This document shows positions 39,505 through 48,175 of a stretch of DNA of 64,000 nt, piece by piece. Position numbers and translations under genes: made by a program. The notes under the pieces are model-generated. The model had not been told where the DNA came from, searched no databases, and worked only from the letters and a program-made list of their open reading frames with translations. The DNA is taken from NCBI GenBank assembly GCA_945639195.1, contig CALZEE010000006.1:62001-126000 (forward strand), in the 5' to 3' direction. Origin of the DNA: an uncultured Ignatzschineria sp. GTDB taxonomy: Bacteria > Pseudomonadota > Gammaproteobacteria > Cardiobacteriales > Wohlfahrtiimonadaceae. Each line of letters begins with the position of its first letter. Positions within the stretch are counted from its first letter, which is position 1.

Positions 39505-39539
39505 CATAGGTCGAGCAATACATCACTCATCGACCTATG
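39505..39539. repeat. Inverted repeat between sulP and hflD
   Basis: Perfect 10-bp arms CATAGGTCGA (39505-39514) and TCGACCTATG (39530-39539) with a 15-nt spacer, in the 243-bp divergent intergenic region. No T run follows, so an operator is more likely than a terminator. Confidence 0.5.
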
Positions 39540-39664
39540 CCTACCGCCAAAACCTTTCAGGGAAGATATTTGCACACCTAAAACTAGGTCTGCTATGATT
39601 TTATAATGCACTTTAAAATCCTTTTAAAATGCGACTATAGTTCACTTAATCGAGATAGAGAGAA

Positions 39665-40267
39665 ATGAATAGAAATCAGGTAATTGCACTTTCAGCGATC
39701 TTACAATCAGCCGTTCTTGTTAATCGACTCGCAACCACGGGATCCGTCCCTAGTGATGCGCGCAATCCCTTACTTCATAGCCTCTTTGTATTTAATCCTG
39801 AGAATATTGATGATGTCTATGACGGCATTGCCAATGTTAAACCGGGTCTACAGTTCCTCGAAGAGGGTTTAAAAAATGTCCCTAGCCGCGCGAAAATTTA
39901 TTTCTATTCACTAATATCGCTAGAAAAGAGCTTAAGCCAAAGCCCAGAAACACTCGCTGTTTTAGCATCAGGCTTAGATTCCATCTCCACGCGCCTACAG
40001 CATTTTGATATTACCCACGAGAACATCTCCGCGGGCATTGCAGATCTCTACACACAAACTTTAAGCAAACTCTCGCCCAGAATTATGATTCATGGCGAAC
40101 AATCTATCGTAAGCCAACCGCATATTACCAATGAGATTCGTACATTACTCATGACAGGGATTCGCTCGGCAATGCTCTGGCGCCAATATGGTGGTACGAA
40201 ATGGTCATTCCTTTCACCTTGGAATAAGCTCCCCTATCGCGCGCATCAGATTTTACTCGAGCTCTAA
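39665..40267 (+). CDS. hflD: High frequency lysogenization protein HflD homolog
   Basis: A 200-residue helical protein peripheral to the inner membrane; in E. coli HflD binds the lambda CII regulator and its normal role is unclear. Recognised by the N-terminal VIALSAILQSAVLVNRLATTG and the C-terminal IRTLLMTGIRSAMLWRQYGG. In many gammaproteobacteria it follows mnmA, which is not present here. Confidence 0.88.
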   Translation: MNRNQVIALSAILQSAVLVNRLATTGSVPSDARNPLLHSLFVFNPENIDDVYDGIANVKPGLQFLEEGLKNVPSRAKIYFYSLISLEKSLSQSPETLAVLASGLDSISTRLQHFDITHENISAGIADLYTQTLSKLSPRIMIHGEQSIVSQPHITNEIRTLLMTGIRSAMLWRQYGGTKWSFLSPWNKLPYRAHQILLEL

Positions 40268-40292
40268 CGATCAAATAGATTCTTAAAAAACG

Positions 40293-40340
40293 AAAACCCC
40301 GCATCAAGATCTTTCAAAGAATCTTGGCACGGGGTTTTTC
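40293..40340. terminator. Terminator between hflD and the KamA-like gene
   Basis: AAAACCCCG / CGGGGTTTTT outer arms with an inner CAAGAT/ATCTTG stem; it serves two convergent genes. Confidence 0.85.
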
Positions 40341-40384
40341 TTGACCATTCAAATAATCTCGCTCGATCACTCGGGCATTATCAC

Positions 40385-41353
40385 TTATGCTAAAACGCGC
40401 TTTCCTTCGCCCTCGGGAATTTCAATAATCAATCTAGGGACACAAATGCCGGAAACATTCTCTCTCAGCGCCTTCACGAGCGCAATTCCTCGCTCATTGT
40501 CCACCACAAAATGGCTCGTACCACGCGCCAAATCCATCTGATGTAGGTAGTAAGGCTTTACGCCGTGCTCAACTAAAGTTCGCATTAAATCGGTTAATGC
40601 CGGCAATGAATCATTCACCCCTTTTAATAATACCGATTGAGAGATCAATAAAACCCCTCGCTTACGAAGCTGTAATAGCGTCGCTCTCGCTTCAACTGAA
40701 AATTCTGATGCGTGATTCGCATGCAGAACAATCGTTAATGCCTTTCCGCGATCCACAACGCTCTCAAATAGATCCAATAATTCTGGCGTGATTTTTTCAG
40801 GAGAAATGACCGGAATACGCGTATGAATGCGAATACTCTTGATATGCGCAATATCCACTAGTTCATCTAGCACCGCTTTTAAACGTCGCGCGGAAAGCAC
40901 TAAAGGATCTCCACCTGTAAGAATAACCTCCCAAAGCTCTGTATGCGACCTAAAGTAAGCCATTGCTCCGGCAATATCGGCTTGAGAGAGCATCTCGCCC
41001 TTCTGCCCGATCATCTCTTTACGGAAACAGAAACGACAATACACCTCACATAATTGCGTAATCTTCAGCAGCGCGCGATCTTCATAACGATGCACAACGC
41101 CGGCAACAGGTGTGAAGCGGCGATCCCCAATCGGATCATCGAGCTCGCTTGGCAAAATATTCGCCTCTAAGGCTGAGGGAACAAATTGTCGCAAAAGCGC
41201 AGCGCTTCCCGAATCATCCGCAATCGCCAGCTGCGACTGCATTGTTGGGCTAACTTTAATCTGAAATTCTGTCGCGACCTTTTCGATCTCTGGCGTTGAT
41301 GTCAGTAATTGTTCTGCATAAAGGTCGTCGAGGGTCGTCCAATATCGGCTCAT
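40385..41353 (-). CDS. KamA-family radical SAM protein (lysine 2,3-aminomutase-like)
   Basis: A 322-residue radical-SAM enzyme with the 4Fe-4S motif CEVYCRFC, WEVILTGGDPLVLS, RIHTRIPV and LSQSVLLKGVND-like (here ISQSVLLKGVND) and KPYYLHQMDLARGTSHF near the PLP region. EpmB of gammaproteobacteria converts (S)-alpha-lysine to (R)-beta-lysine for EF-P modification. However the CEVYCRFCFRKEMIGQ block resembles the KamA-like subfamily frequent in alphaproteobacteria more than classical EpmB (CAINCRYCFRRHF). EpmA and efp are not nearby, so the substrate is left open. Confidence 0.8.
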   Translation of the reverse strand: MSRYWTTLDDLYAEQLLTSTPEIEKVATEFQIKVSPTMQSQLAIADDSGSAALLRQFVPSALEANILPSELDDPIGDRRFTPVAGVVHRYEDRALLKITQLCEVYCRFCFRKEMIGQKGEMLSQADIAGAMAYFRSHTELWEVILTGGDPLVLSARRLKAVLDELVDIAHIKSIRIHTRIPVISPEKITPELLDLFESVVDRGKALTIVLHANHASEFSVEARATLLQLRKRGVLLISQSVLLKGVNDSLPALTDLMRTLVEHGVKPYYLHQMDLARGTSHFVVDNERGIALVKALRENVSGICVPRLIIEIPEGEGKRVLA

Positions 41354-41405
41354 TGCGTTATACTATCCTTCAATAAATTTGTGTCGTTATCATAAGGGAT
41401 TTTAC

Positions 41406-42347
41406 ATGAATAAGAGAGTGATTTGTTTAATGGGGCCAACGGCAACCGGAAAAACCGAAATGGCAATGCGCATTGCGGATTCAATCCCCGTGCAAATTAT
41501 CTCTGTTGATTCTGCCATGATCTATAAAAATATGGATCTTGGCACCGCAAAACCTGATAAAGAAACCCTAAAGCACTATCCTCATAAGTTGATCGATATT
41601 TGCGAGCCGACAGAACGTTACTCTACTGCTGAATTTAGACGCGATGCAACCGCCGCAATCGAAGAGAGCTTTAATGCCGGGAAAACCCCTATTCTCGTCG
41701 GCGGGACATTTCTCTATTTTCAATCCCTACTTGAAGGCATCTCCCCAATCCCTAGCGTTAGTGATGAAGTCCTCGCAACGCTTAATCAAAGATTGGCACA
41801 CGAAGGATCTAGAGCGCTCCACGTGGAACTTTTAAAAGTTGATCCTGAAAGTGGCGCACGATTAAATCCCAATGACTCTCAACGCGTTTTACGCGCGCTG
41901 AGTGTTTTTCATGAAACAGGAAAAACGCTTACTCACTTCTGGTCTCTACCTAAACAGTCAGGCTTAGCCTATCCTTTTATCAAAATTGCTCTCGCGAACA
42001 ATAACGAAAAAAAACGCAATGCCCAAATCGCTCATCGCTATCAAAAAATGATTCAATCCGGTTTGGTAGAAGAGGTTTTTGCCTTAAGACAAAATTATCC
42101 TGAATTAAATCTTGATTATCCTGCTATGCGCGCGGTCGGTTACCGTCAAATCTGGAATTATTTAGAAGATGAAACAACGCTAGAAGAAGCCATTGAGCTC
42201 GCAATTATCGCTACACGCCAATATGCTAAGCGCCAAAGAACCTGGTTAAGAAGAGAATCTGATCTTGTGACATTTGATGTCGAAGCTCCACAATATCCGG
42301 ATAATGTTCTCGCGTGCATCAATCAATTTTTAACGCAAGAAGGCTAA
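41406..42347 (+). CDS. miaA: tRNA dimethylallyltransferase MiaA
   Basis: Adds the isopentenyl group to A37 of tRNAs reading UNN codons, which includes the tRNA-Leu(UAA) encoded nearby. The 313-residue protein has P-loop GPTATGKTEMA, SVDSAMIYKNMDLGTAKP, LVGGTFLYFQSLLEG and RAVGYRQIW. Start at ATG 41406, with AAGGGA six bases upstream; the ATG at 41379 lacks one. The stop overlaps the convergent next gene by 4 bp. Confidence 0.96.
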   Translation: MNKRVICLMGPTATGKTEMAMRIADSIPVQIISVDSAMIYKNMDLGTAKPDKETLKHYPHKLIDICEPTERYSTAEFRRDATAAIEESFNAGKTPILVGGTFLYFQSLLEGISPIPSVSDEVLATLNQRLAHEGSRALHVELLKVDPESGARLNPNDSQRVLRALSVFHETGKTLTHFWSLPKQSGLAYPFIKIALANNNEKKRNAQIAHRYQKMIQSGLVEEVFALRQNYPELNLDYPAMRAVGYRQIWNYLEDETTLEEAIELAIIATRQYAKRQRTWLRRESDLVTFDVEAPQYPDNVLACINQFLTQEG

Positions 42348-43315
42348 ACACCCATTAGCATCGATTCCCCAAAAAACTCTTCATAAGGGGTTTCACTCTC
42401 TGCTTCGCCTGACTCTGCCTTTTCGAGTTGACGCATTAAGGCCTCTCCGACGGAATGGAGTGGCGTTTGCAGGTTGTGATAATTCATCAAAATAGAGGTT
42501 TTATTCAGTGGCAGACGATGATTATATTCCAGTTCCTGCACAAAGCTTGCCATTAAAGCAGCTAAATCCTCGGTATCAGCCCGTTTATTCACTGCAAGCA
42601 GATAACGAATCCCCAAGGTCTCAATATCCTTGTCTAAGCGCCAATAATAACTTTTAGGAATACTCATCCGATAAAAATAACGATGACGTTGAAAGAAGTC
42701 TTTTGGCAAGCCTTTCACAATCGACAAAGGCTCACCACCACACAAAGTATTAAGCTGACGAACAATACTACTCGGATGCGCCCCCGTAATAAAAGCCACA
42801 TTAATATCAAAACTGCAAAAACGATCAATCAATACATCACTACTATCATACTCTAAAGCCAGCGAACGCTGATTAAGCCCCATTGCCCTTAAGATATCCG
42901 AAAGGACATTTTTCTGAGAAGGCAATGCTAGCGCGCCATAGTTATTATTTGTATTAAATGCCTTATCTTCAGTAACGCCTCTCGCAACAACGGTAAAAGC
43001 CTGCTGATACAGCGGCAGTACCAATCTAAAATCTTTCGCGAGCGATTCATTAAAATATTGCTCGGAAGCGATAATGAAATCAAACTCTTTCAGCGCCGGC
43101 TTCGTCAGAGTCCCTTGCTCTACATAGATCTCTTTGCAACGATGATAAGGATGCATGATCTCATAGCTCATACAGAGATGATCACTGATCCCGCGATCTA
43201 AATCTGACATCGTCTGTCTTAAGATTTTAATCTCGCGCCCATCATCTGCATATCCATACAAGCAATATAGACTCAATGACATGAGTAACATCCATTTCAT
43301 CCATCGCTTCATCAT
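42344..43315 (-). CDS. TAXI-type (TRAP-associated) periplasmic solute-binding protein
   Basis: A 323-residue exported protein with a signal peptide (MMKRWMKWMLLMSLSLYCL). The body follows the TAXI/NMT1 pattern: FDFIIASEQY, PLYQQAFTVVARG, LALPSQKNVLSDILRAMG, a CSFDINVAFITGAHPSSIVRQL block, HRYFYRMSIPKSYY and ETLGIRYLLAVNKRA. TAXI proteins usually deliver substrates to TRAP permeases, but no permease lies nearby. An acidic C-terminal tail (AESGEAESETPYEEFFGE) is unusual. The ligand is unknown. AGAGGA precedes the tandem ATGs. Confidence 0.65.
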   Translation of the reverse strand: MMKRWMKWMLLMSLSLYCLYGYADDGREIKILRQTMSDLDRGISDHLCMSYEIMHPYHRCKEIYVEQGTLTKPALKEFDFIIASEQYFNESLAKDFRLVLPLYQQAFTVVARGVTEDKAFNTNNNYGALALPSQKNVLSDILRAMGLNQRSLALEYDSSDVLIDRFCSFDINVAFITGAHPSSIVRQLNTLCGGEPLSIVKGLPKDFFQRHRYFYRMSIPKSYYWRLDKDIETLGIRYLLAVNKRADTEDLAALMASFVQELEYNHRLPLNKTSILMNYHNLQTPLHSVGEALMRQLEKAESGEAESETPYEEFFGESMLMGV

Positions 43316-43445
43316 TTTATTCGATCCTCTAGAAATACACCGCCCCTAAAGGCTCAATTTTTTCAATGATAAGCCCTTGAAAAGAAACAAGTACTATAAC
43401 ACATCAAAATTAAGGTCTAGATTCAGGTTTAAAAAATAAAAACAA

Positions 43446-43473
43446 AAAAGCCCGAATCAAAGATTCAGGCTTC
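43446..43473 (-). terminator. tRNA-Asn terminator
   Basis: On the minus strand GCCTGAATC-TTTG-ATTCGGGC is followed by six T, directly after the tRNA. Confidence 0.88.
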
Positions 43474-43479
43474 TTAATT

Positions 43480-43556
43480 TGGCTCCTCGACCTGGGCTCG
43501 AACCAGGGACCCCTTGATTAACAGTCAAGTGCTACTACCAACTGAGCTATCGAGGA
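43480..43556 (-). tRNA. tRNA-Asn (anticodon GUU)
   Basis: On the minus strand: acceptor TCCTCGA / TCGAGGA, D-arm with AGCTCAGTTGGTAG, anticodon stem CTTGA/TCAAG with loop CTGTTAA (anticodon GTT), T-arm CCTGG-TTCGAGC-CCAGG, discriminator G and encoded CCA. Confidence 0.98.
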
Positions 43557-43569
43557 ATTAAGGATTGCT

Positions 43570-43598
43570 ATATTAAGCGATGATTCCCTTTCTGTCAA
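43570..43598 (-). promoter_or_regulatory. tRNA-Asn promoter
   Basis: On the minus strand consensus -35 TTGACA (43593-43598), 17-bp spacer and -10 TAATAT (43570-43575), about 13 bp ahead of the tRNA. Confidence 0.88.
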
Positions 43599-43742
43599 AC
43601 CAATATCTATCATTGGTAAATAATTAATCAATCAGTAATTCAAGAAGTCGTTACAAAATATATTTCATCACTACTTTCTATCAACATAACAGATAGATAC
43701 GACCGCCAATCATTTCTCGCAATCATTCAACAAAAGAAACGG

Positions 43743-44567
43743 CTATTTAAATGTGAGCTCAACACTACCAATATAATTTCCGGTGAAAGGTAAAATTTTG
43801 AAGCACATATCATCAATCTCGACTTCATCATATTCAGCAGGAAGACTTCCGGCTGTTTTCATGATTAAACCGCTTAAGGTTTCCACATCTTCGGCTTCAA
43901 AGTCGCGCTTAAAGTAAGCATTAAATTCCTCAAGTGGAATCAGGGCATTAATCACAAAGCAATTTTCGCCGACAAGCTTCACAAACTCTTCAGGTTCTTC
44001 TTTAAGGTCATGCTCATCGTCGATCTCTCCCACAATTTGCTCGAGAAGATCTTCGATCGTGATCAATCCGGTCACAGATCCAAACTCATCTACAACCAAC
44101 GCCATATGCGTACGCTTCATTCGGAAATCATTAATCAGCGCCGTCACAAACTTCCCTTCTGGCACATACTCCACAGGTCGAATGAGCGACTTAATATCGA
44201 CACTCTTCTCCCCTACGTAAGGCAATAAATCTTTAGAGAGCAATACGCCGATAATCTCTTCATGATTTTCTGAGAGAACAGGAAAGCGAGAGTGACCTGA
44301 CACAATGATTCGATTCATCATCTGCTCTGGTGCATCGTCAATAGAGATCATTGTCATCTTCGCACGTGGCACCATGATATCTCTGACAATTTGATTAGAT
44401 CCCGCGATAATCGCTTGGATCATCTCAGCAGACCCTTCGCTGATAATGCCACGTGATCTTGCAATCTCACAATCACGAATCAAACTATCAACACTGACAT
44501 CTTTATGTTTATCGAACCCTAGTCTTTGCAACCAAGATTCGCCCTTCCTACTGCCTTCTTCTGTCAT
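43743..44567 (-). CDS. corC: CorC/HlyC-family CBS-domain protein (magnesium/cobalt efflux type)
   Basis: A 274-residue cytoplasmic protein with paired CBS domains (about 65-185: IMVPRAKMTMISIDD, GHSRFPVLSE, HMALVVDEFGSVTGLITIEDLLEQIVGEI) and a C-terminal CorC_HlyC domain (about 190-274) that binds nucleotides. There is no DUF21 membrane domain, matching CorC. In E. coli it sits before lnt in the ybeZYX-corC-lnt locus; that context is absent. It is linked to magnesium and cobalt homeostasis. Confidence 0.9.
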   Translation of the reverse strand: MTEEGSRKGESWLQRLGFDKHKDVSVDSLIRDCEIARSRGIISEGSAEMIQAIIAGSNQIVRDIMVPRAKMTMISIDDAPEQMMNRIIVSGHSRFPVLSENHEEIIGVLLSKDLLPYVGEKSVDIKSLIRPVEYVPEGKFVTALINDFRMKRTHMALVVDEFGSVTGLITIEDLLEQIVGEIDDEHDLKEEPEEFVKLVGENCFVINALIPLEEFNAYFKRDFEAEDVETLSGLIMKTAGSLPAEYDEVEIDDMCFKILPFTGNYIGSVELTFK

Positions 44568-44699
44568 TACTTTAATATTACCTCTAATGGATCAATACTG
44601 TACTAGGCTAATTGATAGTCATAGATTATACCGATCTTTTTAAAATTTCCACACCAAAGCTTTAGAAAAAGTATATTTTTCATTGCGCAAACTATCTTA

Positions 44700-44731
44700 T
44701 ATAATGCAATGTTGTAGGAGAATAACTCTCC
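44700..44731 (+). promoter_or_regulatory. Probable mrcB promoter and leader hairpin
   Basis: A perfect TATAAT (44700-44705) is followed by a small hairpin GGAGA-ATAAC-TCTCC (44717-44731) near the expected transcription start; the leader to the ATG at 44834 would be about 120 nt. The -35 match is weak. Confidence 0.5.
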
Positions 44732-44833
44732 CATTTTAAGCATTTCAAGCTACTCAAACATACAAGAGCGTAGAAAACTGGCTTCATCATCAGTGCTACC
44801 TCTTCACTTCTATAGTTGGTTCTATCTAGCCTT

Positions 44834-47188
44834 ATGAAAGAAAAAAAGAAACATCTCACCATCGGTGAACGAGTGAATCGCGCAATCGCATACCTTATGC
44901 GACTCGTGATCTCAATCATTGTCATTGTTGCCTTACTCTGTCTTCCTATCTTTGGCTATTTCCTTATTAAGGCTGACAATGAGGTCACGCCTGAATTTAA
45001 AAATAGACAGTGGGCGCTTCCTGCTCGCGTATATGCAAGACCATTAGAGCTCTTTTCTGGGCAACATCTTAAACCTAAAGATATGGTTCAAGAGCTTGAC
45101 TGGATTCTTTATCGTCCGGCAAAGTCCCTCTCTCAGCCAGGGACATATCACTACGATGAAGCTAACCAAACGATTAGTGTTCACACCCGAGCCTTCACCT
45201 ATAGTGATGGTAAAGAGCTTTCGCAAAACCTGAAGGTTTCTTTCAAAAACAATGTTATTACGAGCATTAAAGATCGTAAGACAGAGGAAGATATCTCGCT
45301 CACTAGAATCGAGCCGCTACTCATCGCATCAATCTATCCAACTCATAACGAAGACCGCATCCTCCTAAAGCGTGAAGAGATTCCGCCGATGCTTATTGAT
45401 ACATTGCTCGCAATGGAAGACCGAGCCTATTATCAACATTTTGGGATCAATCCAAAAGGGATCATGCGCGCCGTTATCACAAACTTCAAAGCCGGCCGTA
45501 ATGTTCAGGGGGGATCAACACTGACGCAGCAGTTGATTAAAAACTACTTCTTAACCAGTGAAAAAACCTTAGAACGTAAAATCCAAGAGATGTTTTATGC
45601 AATTGTCTTGGATTGGCGCTTTGATAAAGATGAGATTCTAGAAGCGTATATTAATGAGATCTATCTCTCGCAAGATGGAGATCGTGCGATTCACGGATTC
45701 GGCTTAGCCAGTGAGTTCTTCTTCGGAAAACCTGTCAACGAGCTCTCCATTGGAGAGATTGCAACCTTAGTTGCTGTCATCCCAAGCCCAAGTAGTTACA
45801 ATCCCCGCAGACATCCTGAAGTTGCGATTAAACGCCGTAACCTCATTATTGATGTGCTTGTGGAACAAAATCTTCTCGGCGCTGAAGATGCGGTGATTGT
45901 TAAAGCAGAACCGCTTCGTATCTTAGAAAACCCACCCCCTGCAAACACAAAATTCCCGGCATTTATTGAGCTTGTCTACAAACAACTAAAAGCCCAATAT
46001 AGCCCAGAACAACTTAATTCTGGCGGACTGCGAATCTTTACAACCCTCGATCCAATAGCCCAAGATTATGCCGAAAAATCGGTCATGAGCACTTTAACGC
46101 GTATCGAAAAAGACCGTGGTCTTTCTGAAAACATCCTACAAGGTGCTATCGTCATTGCGAAAAACAATACGGGGGAAATCTCTGCAATTGTTGGCGACCG
46201 TAAAGTCCGTCAAGCAGGATTCAACCGAGCACTCAATACCAATCGCCCGATTGGATCTCTCGTAAAACCTTTCGTCTACCTTAGAGCTCTTGAAGAACCA
46301 AGCCGTTACTCATTAGCAACTCCGCTTGATGACTCAACACCCGTCAGCCTGCCAACAGGTGGTAAACGCTGGGAGCCAAACAACTACGATAGACGTTTAC
46401 ATGGATGGATTCCGCTCATCACTGCCCTTGCAAAATCTTATAACCTCCCCGTGATTCGTGTGGGTATGGATTTAGGTCTCGAAAATGTGATTGATACCCT
46501 CTATCGCCTTGGTGTTGACCCTGTAAAATATAACTTACCTGCCGTCCCAGCATCATTGCTTGGATCTGTCGACCTTCCACCAATTGAAGTTGCACAAATC
46601 TACTCCACCATTGCAAACTCAGGCTACTACACGCCATTGCGCGCCATTCGTGAGGTCACTGACAGCCAGAGTAATCTCCTAGATCAGGCAGAAGTTGATC
46701 CGATTCAATCGGTAGATCCTGGTCCAAACTACCTTATTACACAAGCCATGATTGATGTTGTAAATCAAGGGACTGCAGGATCTGTTCGCCACAGCGTGGG
46801 CAATCTTCGCATGGCAGCAAAAACAGGTACTACCAACGACTATAGGGATAGCTGGTTTGCAGGATTTACCGGCAACTATACAGCAGTAACGTGGGTTGGC
46901 AGAGATGATAACAAGCCTATCCACCGTCTCACCGGTACCGCGGGAGCGCTTCCTATCTGGGCGAATGCCATGAAGAATCTCTATTTAGAAGGAATTTCTC
47001 AAGAGAAACCTTCAGATATTGTTGATGTCGCAGTTGACCTTTCGACAGGCCTTCTCCCACCAACGCATGCTTGTCCTGACACAAAAGTTAGGACGCTTCC
47101 CTTTATTAAAGGATATCAACCTACTTATGTTAGCGAGTGTTATTACTTGCCGGCAACACCCGAATCAGGGGGCTTTATTTTCGACTAA
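44834..47188 (+). CDS. mrcB: Bifunctional penicillin-binding protein 1B
   Basis: Class A PBP that polymerises lipid II and cross-links stem peptides. The 784-residue protein has a short cytoplasmic tail, a membrane helix (LMRLVISIIVIVALLCLPIF), a UB2H-like region (about 50-140), the GT51 domain with MEDRAYYQHFG (catalytic Glu about residue 195) and QGGSTLTQQLIKNYF, and the transpeptidase with SLVK (Ser about 475), SYN and KTGTTNDYRDSWFAG. UB2H and IYRPA-like YRPAKSL favour PBP1B over PBP1A. ATG 44834 is chosen over a TTG 18 bases upstream; neither has a strong Shine-Dalgarno. Confidence 0.94.
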   Translation: MKEKKKHLTIGERVNRAIAYLMRLVISIIVIVALLCLPIFGYFLIKADNEVTPEFKNRQWALPARVYARPLELFSGQHLKPKDMVQELDWILYRPAKSLSQPGTYHYDEANQTISVHTRAFTYSDGKELSQNLKVSFKNNVITSIKDRKTEEDISLTRIEPLLIASIYPTHNEDRILLKREEIPPMLIDTLLAMEDRAYYQHFGINPKGIMRAVITNFKAGRNVQGGSTLTQQLIKNYFLTSEKTLERKIQEMFYAIVLDWRFDKDEILEAYINEIYLSQDGDRAIHGFGLASEFFFGKPVNELSIGEIATLVAVIPSPSSYNPRRHPEVAIKRRNLIIDVLVEQNLLGAEDAVIVKAEPLRILENPPPANTKFPAFIELVYKQLKAQYSPEQLNSGGLRIFTTLDPIAQDYAEKSVMSTLTRIEKDRGLSENILQGAIVIAKNNTGEISAIVGDRKVRQAGFNRALNTNRPIGSLVKPFVYLRALEEPSRYSLATPLDDSTPVSLPTGGKRWEPNNYDRRLHGWIPLITALAKSYNLPVIRVGMDLGLENVIDTLYRLGVDPVKYNLPAVPASLLGSVDLPPIEVAQIYSTIANSGYYTPLRAIREVTDSQSNLLDQAEVDPIQSVDPGPNYLITQAMIDVVNQGTAGSVRHSVGNLRMAAKTGTTNDYRDSWFAGFTGNYTAVTWVGRDDNKPIHRLTGTAGALPIWANAMKNLYLEGISQEKPSDIVDVAVDLSTGLLPPTHACPDTKVRTLPFIKGYQPTYVSECYYLPATPESGGFIFD

Positions 47189-47292
47189 AACGAAAATAAC
47201 TCCTACTGTATTACTCGGTTAATCTATGATAAATTAGTGCAACTACATATGCATAAATAATCATGCAACAGAATTTGTTTAAGGATATTTTC

Positions 47293-47985
47293 GTGAAAAG
47301 AAATACCATTTTTTTATTAAGTCTATTAGTTTTAACGGCCTGTGCCACAACTGCTCCTGAAGGGGCTCGTGTGCGTCCAATTCAAGGTCAACCATATCAG
47401 CCAGCATTTTCAACAAACGATGGCTCTACTAAGGCATATGCGTTACAAGATGCACCTGTCCAAGCACCTCAAAGTAATGAGGTCGGTTTTTTAGGGTCAC
47501 AAACCCCGCAAAATAGTAGTGGATCACCTGTTTTTCCTGCGCCTACGGCAAATTGGCCTGAAGTAAATACACCTAATACCCCACAGGTACCACAAACAGC
47601 TCCGCGTGTCTCGATCCCTCAACAGGGTCAGCAAACGGCTGTTGTAGCACCTTCGGTTTCAGCACCCTCAGTACCAGCAGTACAAGCACCACCTGCGAAT
47701 TCAGGCGGAAATGCTGTAAAGGTTCTCCTTGATGATGCACGCAAAGCCGTACAAGAAAATCGCCTAGATAAAGCAGCAAGCTCTTTAGAGAGAGCGGTAC
47801 GCTTAGAACCTAGAAACGCGAGTATCTGGTACGATTTAGCACAAATTCGTCTCCATCAAAAGAACTATGCAGCAGCGGAGCAAATGGCCAATAAATCTAT
47901 TAGCTTTACGAAAAACGAAGATCTCATTAAGCGAAATCGTCAAATTATCGCCGCAGCACAAAGCGCACGATCAGCTGGCAACTAG
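47293..47985 (+). CDS. TPR-containing lipoprotein
   Basis: A 230-residue predicted lipoprotein starting with GTG 47293 (AAGGAT a few bases upstream; an upstream in-frame ATG at 47263 would put ten extra residues before the signal). Signal KRNTIFLLSLLVLTAC has a clean lipobox LTAC. A long Pro/Gln/Val/Ala linker (about 20-150) leads to a TPR-like C-terminus: LDDARKAVQENRLDKAASSLERAVR and SIWYDLAQIRLHQKNYAAAEQMANKSI. It lies 105 bp after mrcB and may act in cell-wall synthesis as a scaffold or PBP1B partner like LpoB in position only; sequence shows no LpoB domain. Confidence 0.75.
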   Translation: MKRNTIFLLSLLVLTACATTAPEGARVRPIQGQPYQPAFSTNDGSTKAYALQDAPVQAPQSNEVGFLGSQTPQNSSGSPVFPAPTANWPEVNTPNTPQVPQTAPRVSIPQQGQQTAVVAPSVSAPSVPAVQAPPANSGGNAVKVLLDDARKAVQENRLDKAASSLERAVRLEPRNASIWYDLAQIRLHQKNYAAAEQMANKSISFTKNEDLIKRNRQIIAAAQSARSAGN

Positions 47986-48175
47986 ATCGCGAATGATAAT
48001 TTAATAGTTCAATTAAAAACGTAAGCTTGATCTAGCCCACTGGACTTCTGTCTCTTGGGCTACATCTGCATTTGTAAATAATAAATAATAATTTTTGAGC
48101 AATAGAGATCTTTTCATAAAAGCGACTACCCCTTCGTAGCCTTCTATAAGACTCTATTTCTCTACTGGAGAAACA
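47986..48175 (+). promoter_or_regulatory. rne leader region with hairpins
   Basis: A hairpin TAGCCCA/TGGGCTA (about 48035-48064) and a small stem CTAC/GTAG (about 48122-48142) lie upstream of rne. In E. coli the rne leader folds and lets RNase E tune its own mRNA; a similar role here is an inference. Confidence 0.35.

Noticed and set aside
48035..48064. Terminator between the TPR lipoprotein gene and rne
   Set aside because: The stem is good but no T run follows, so it is kept only as a leader hairpin.
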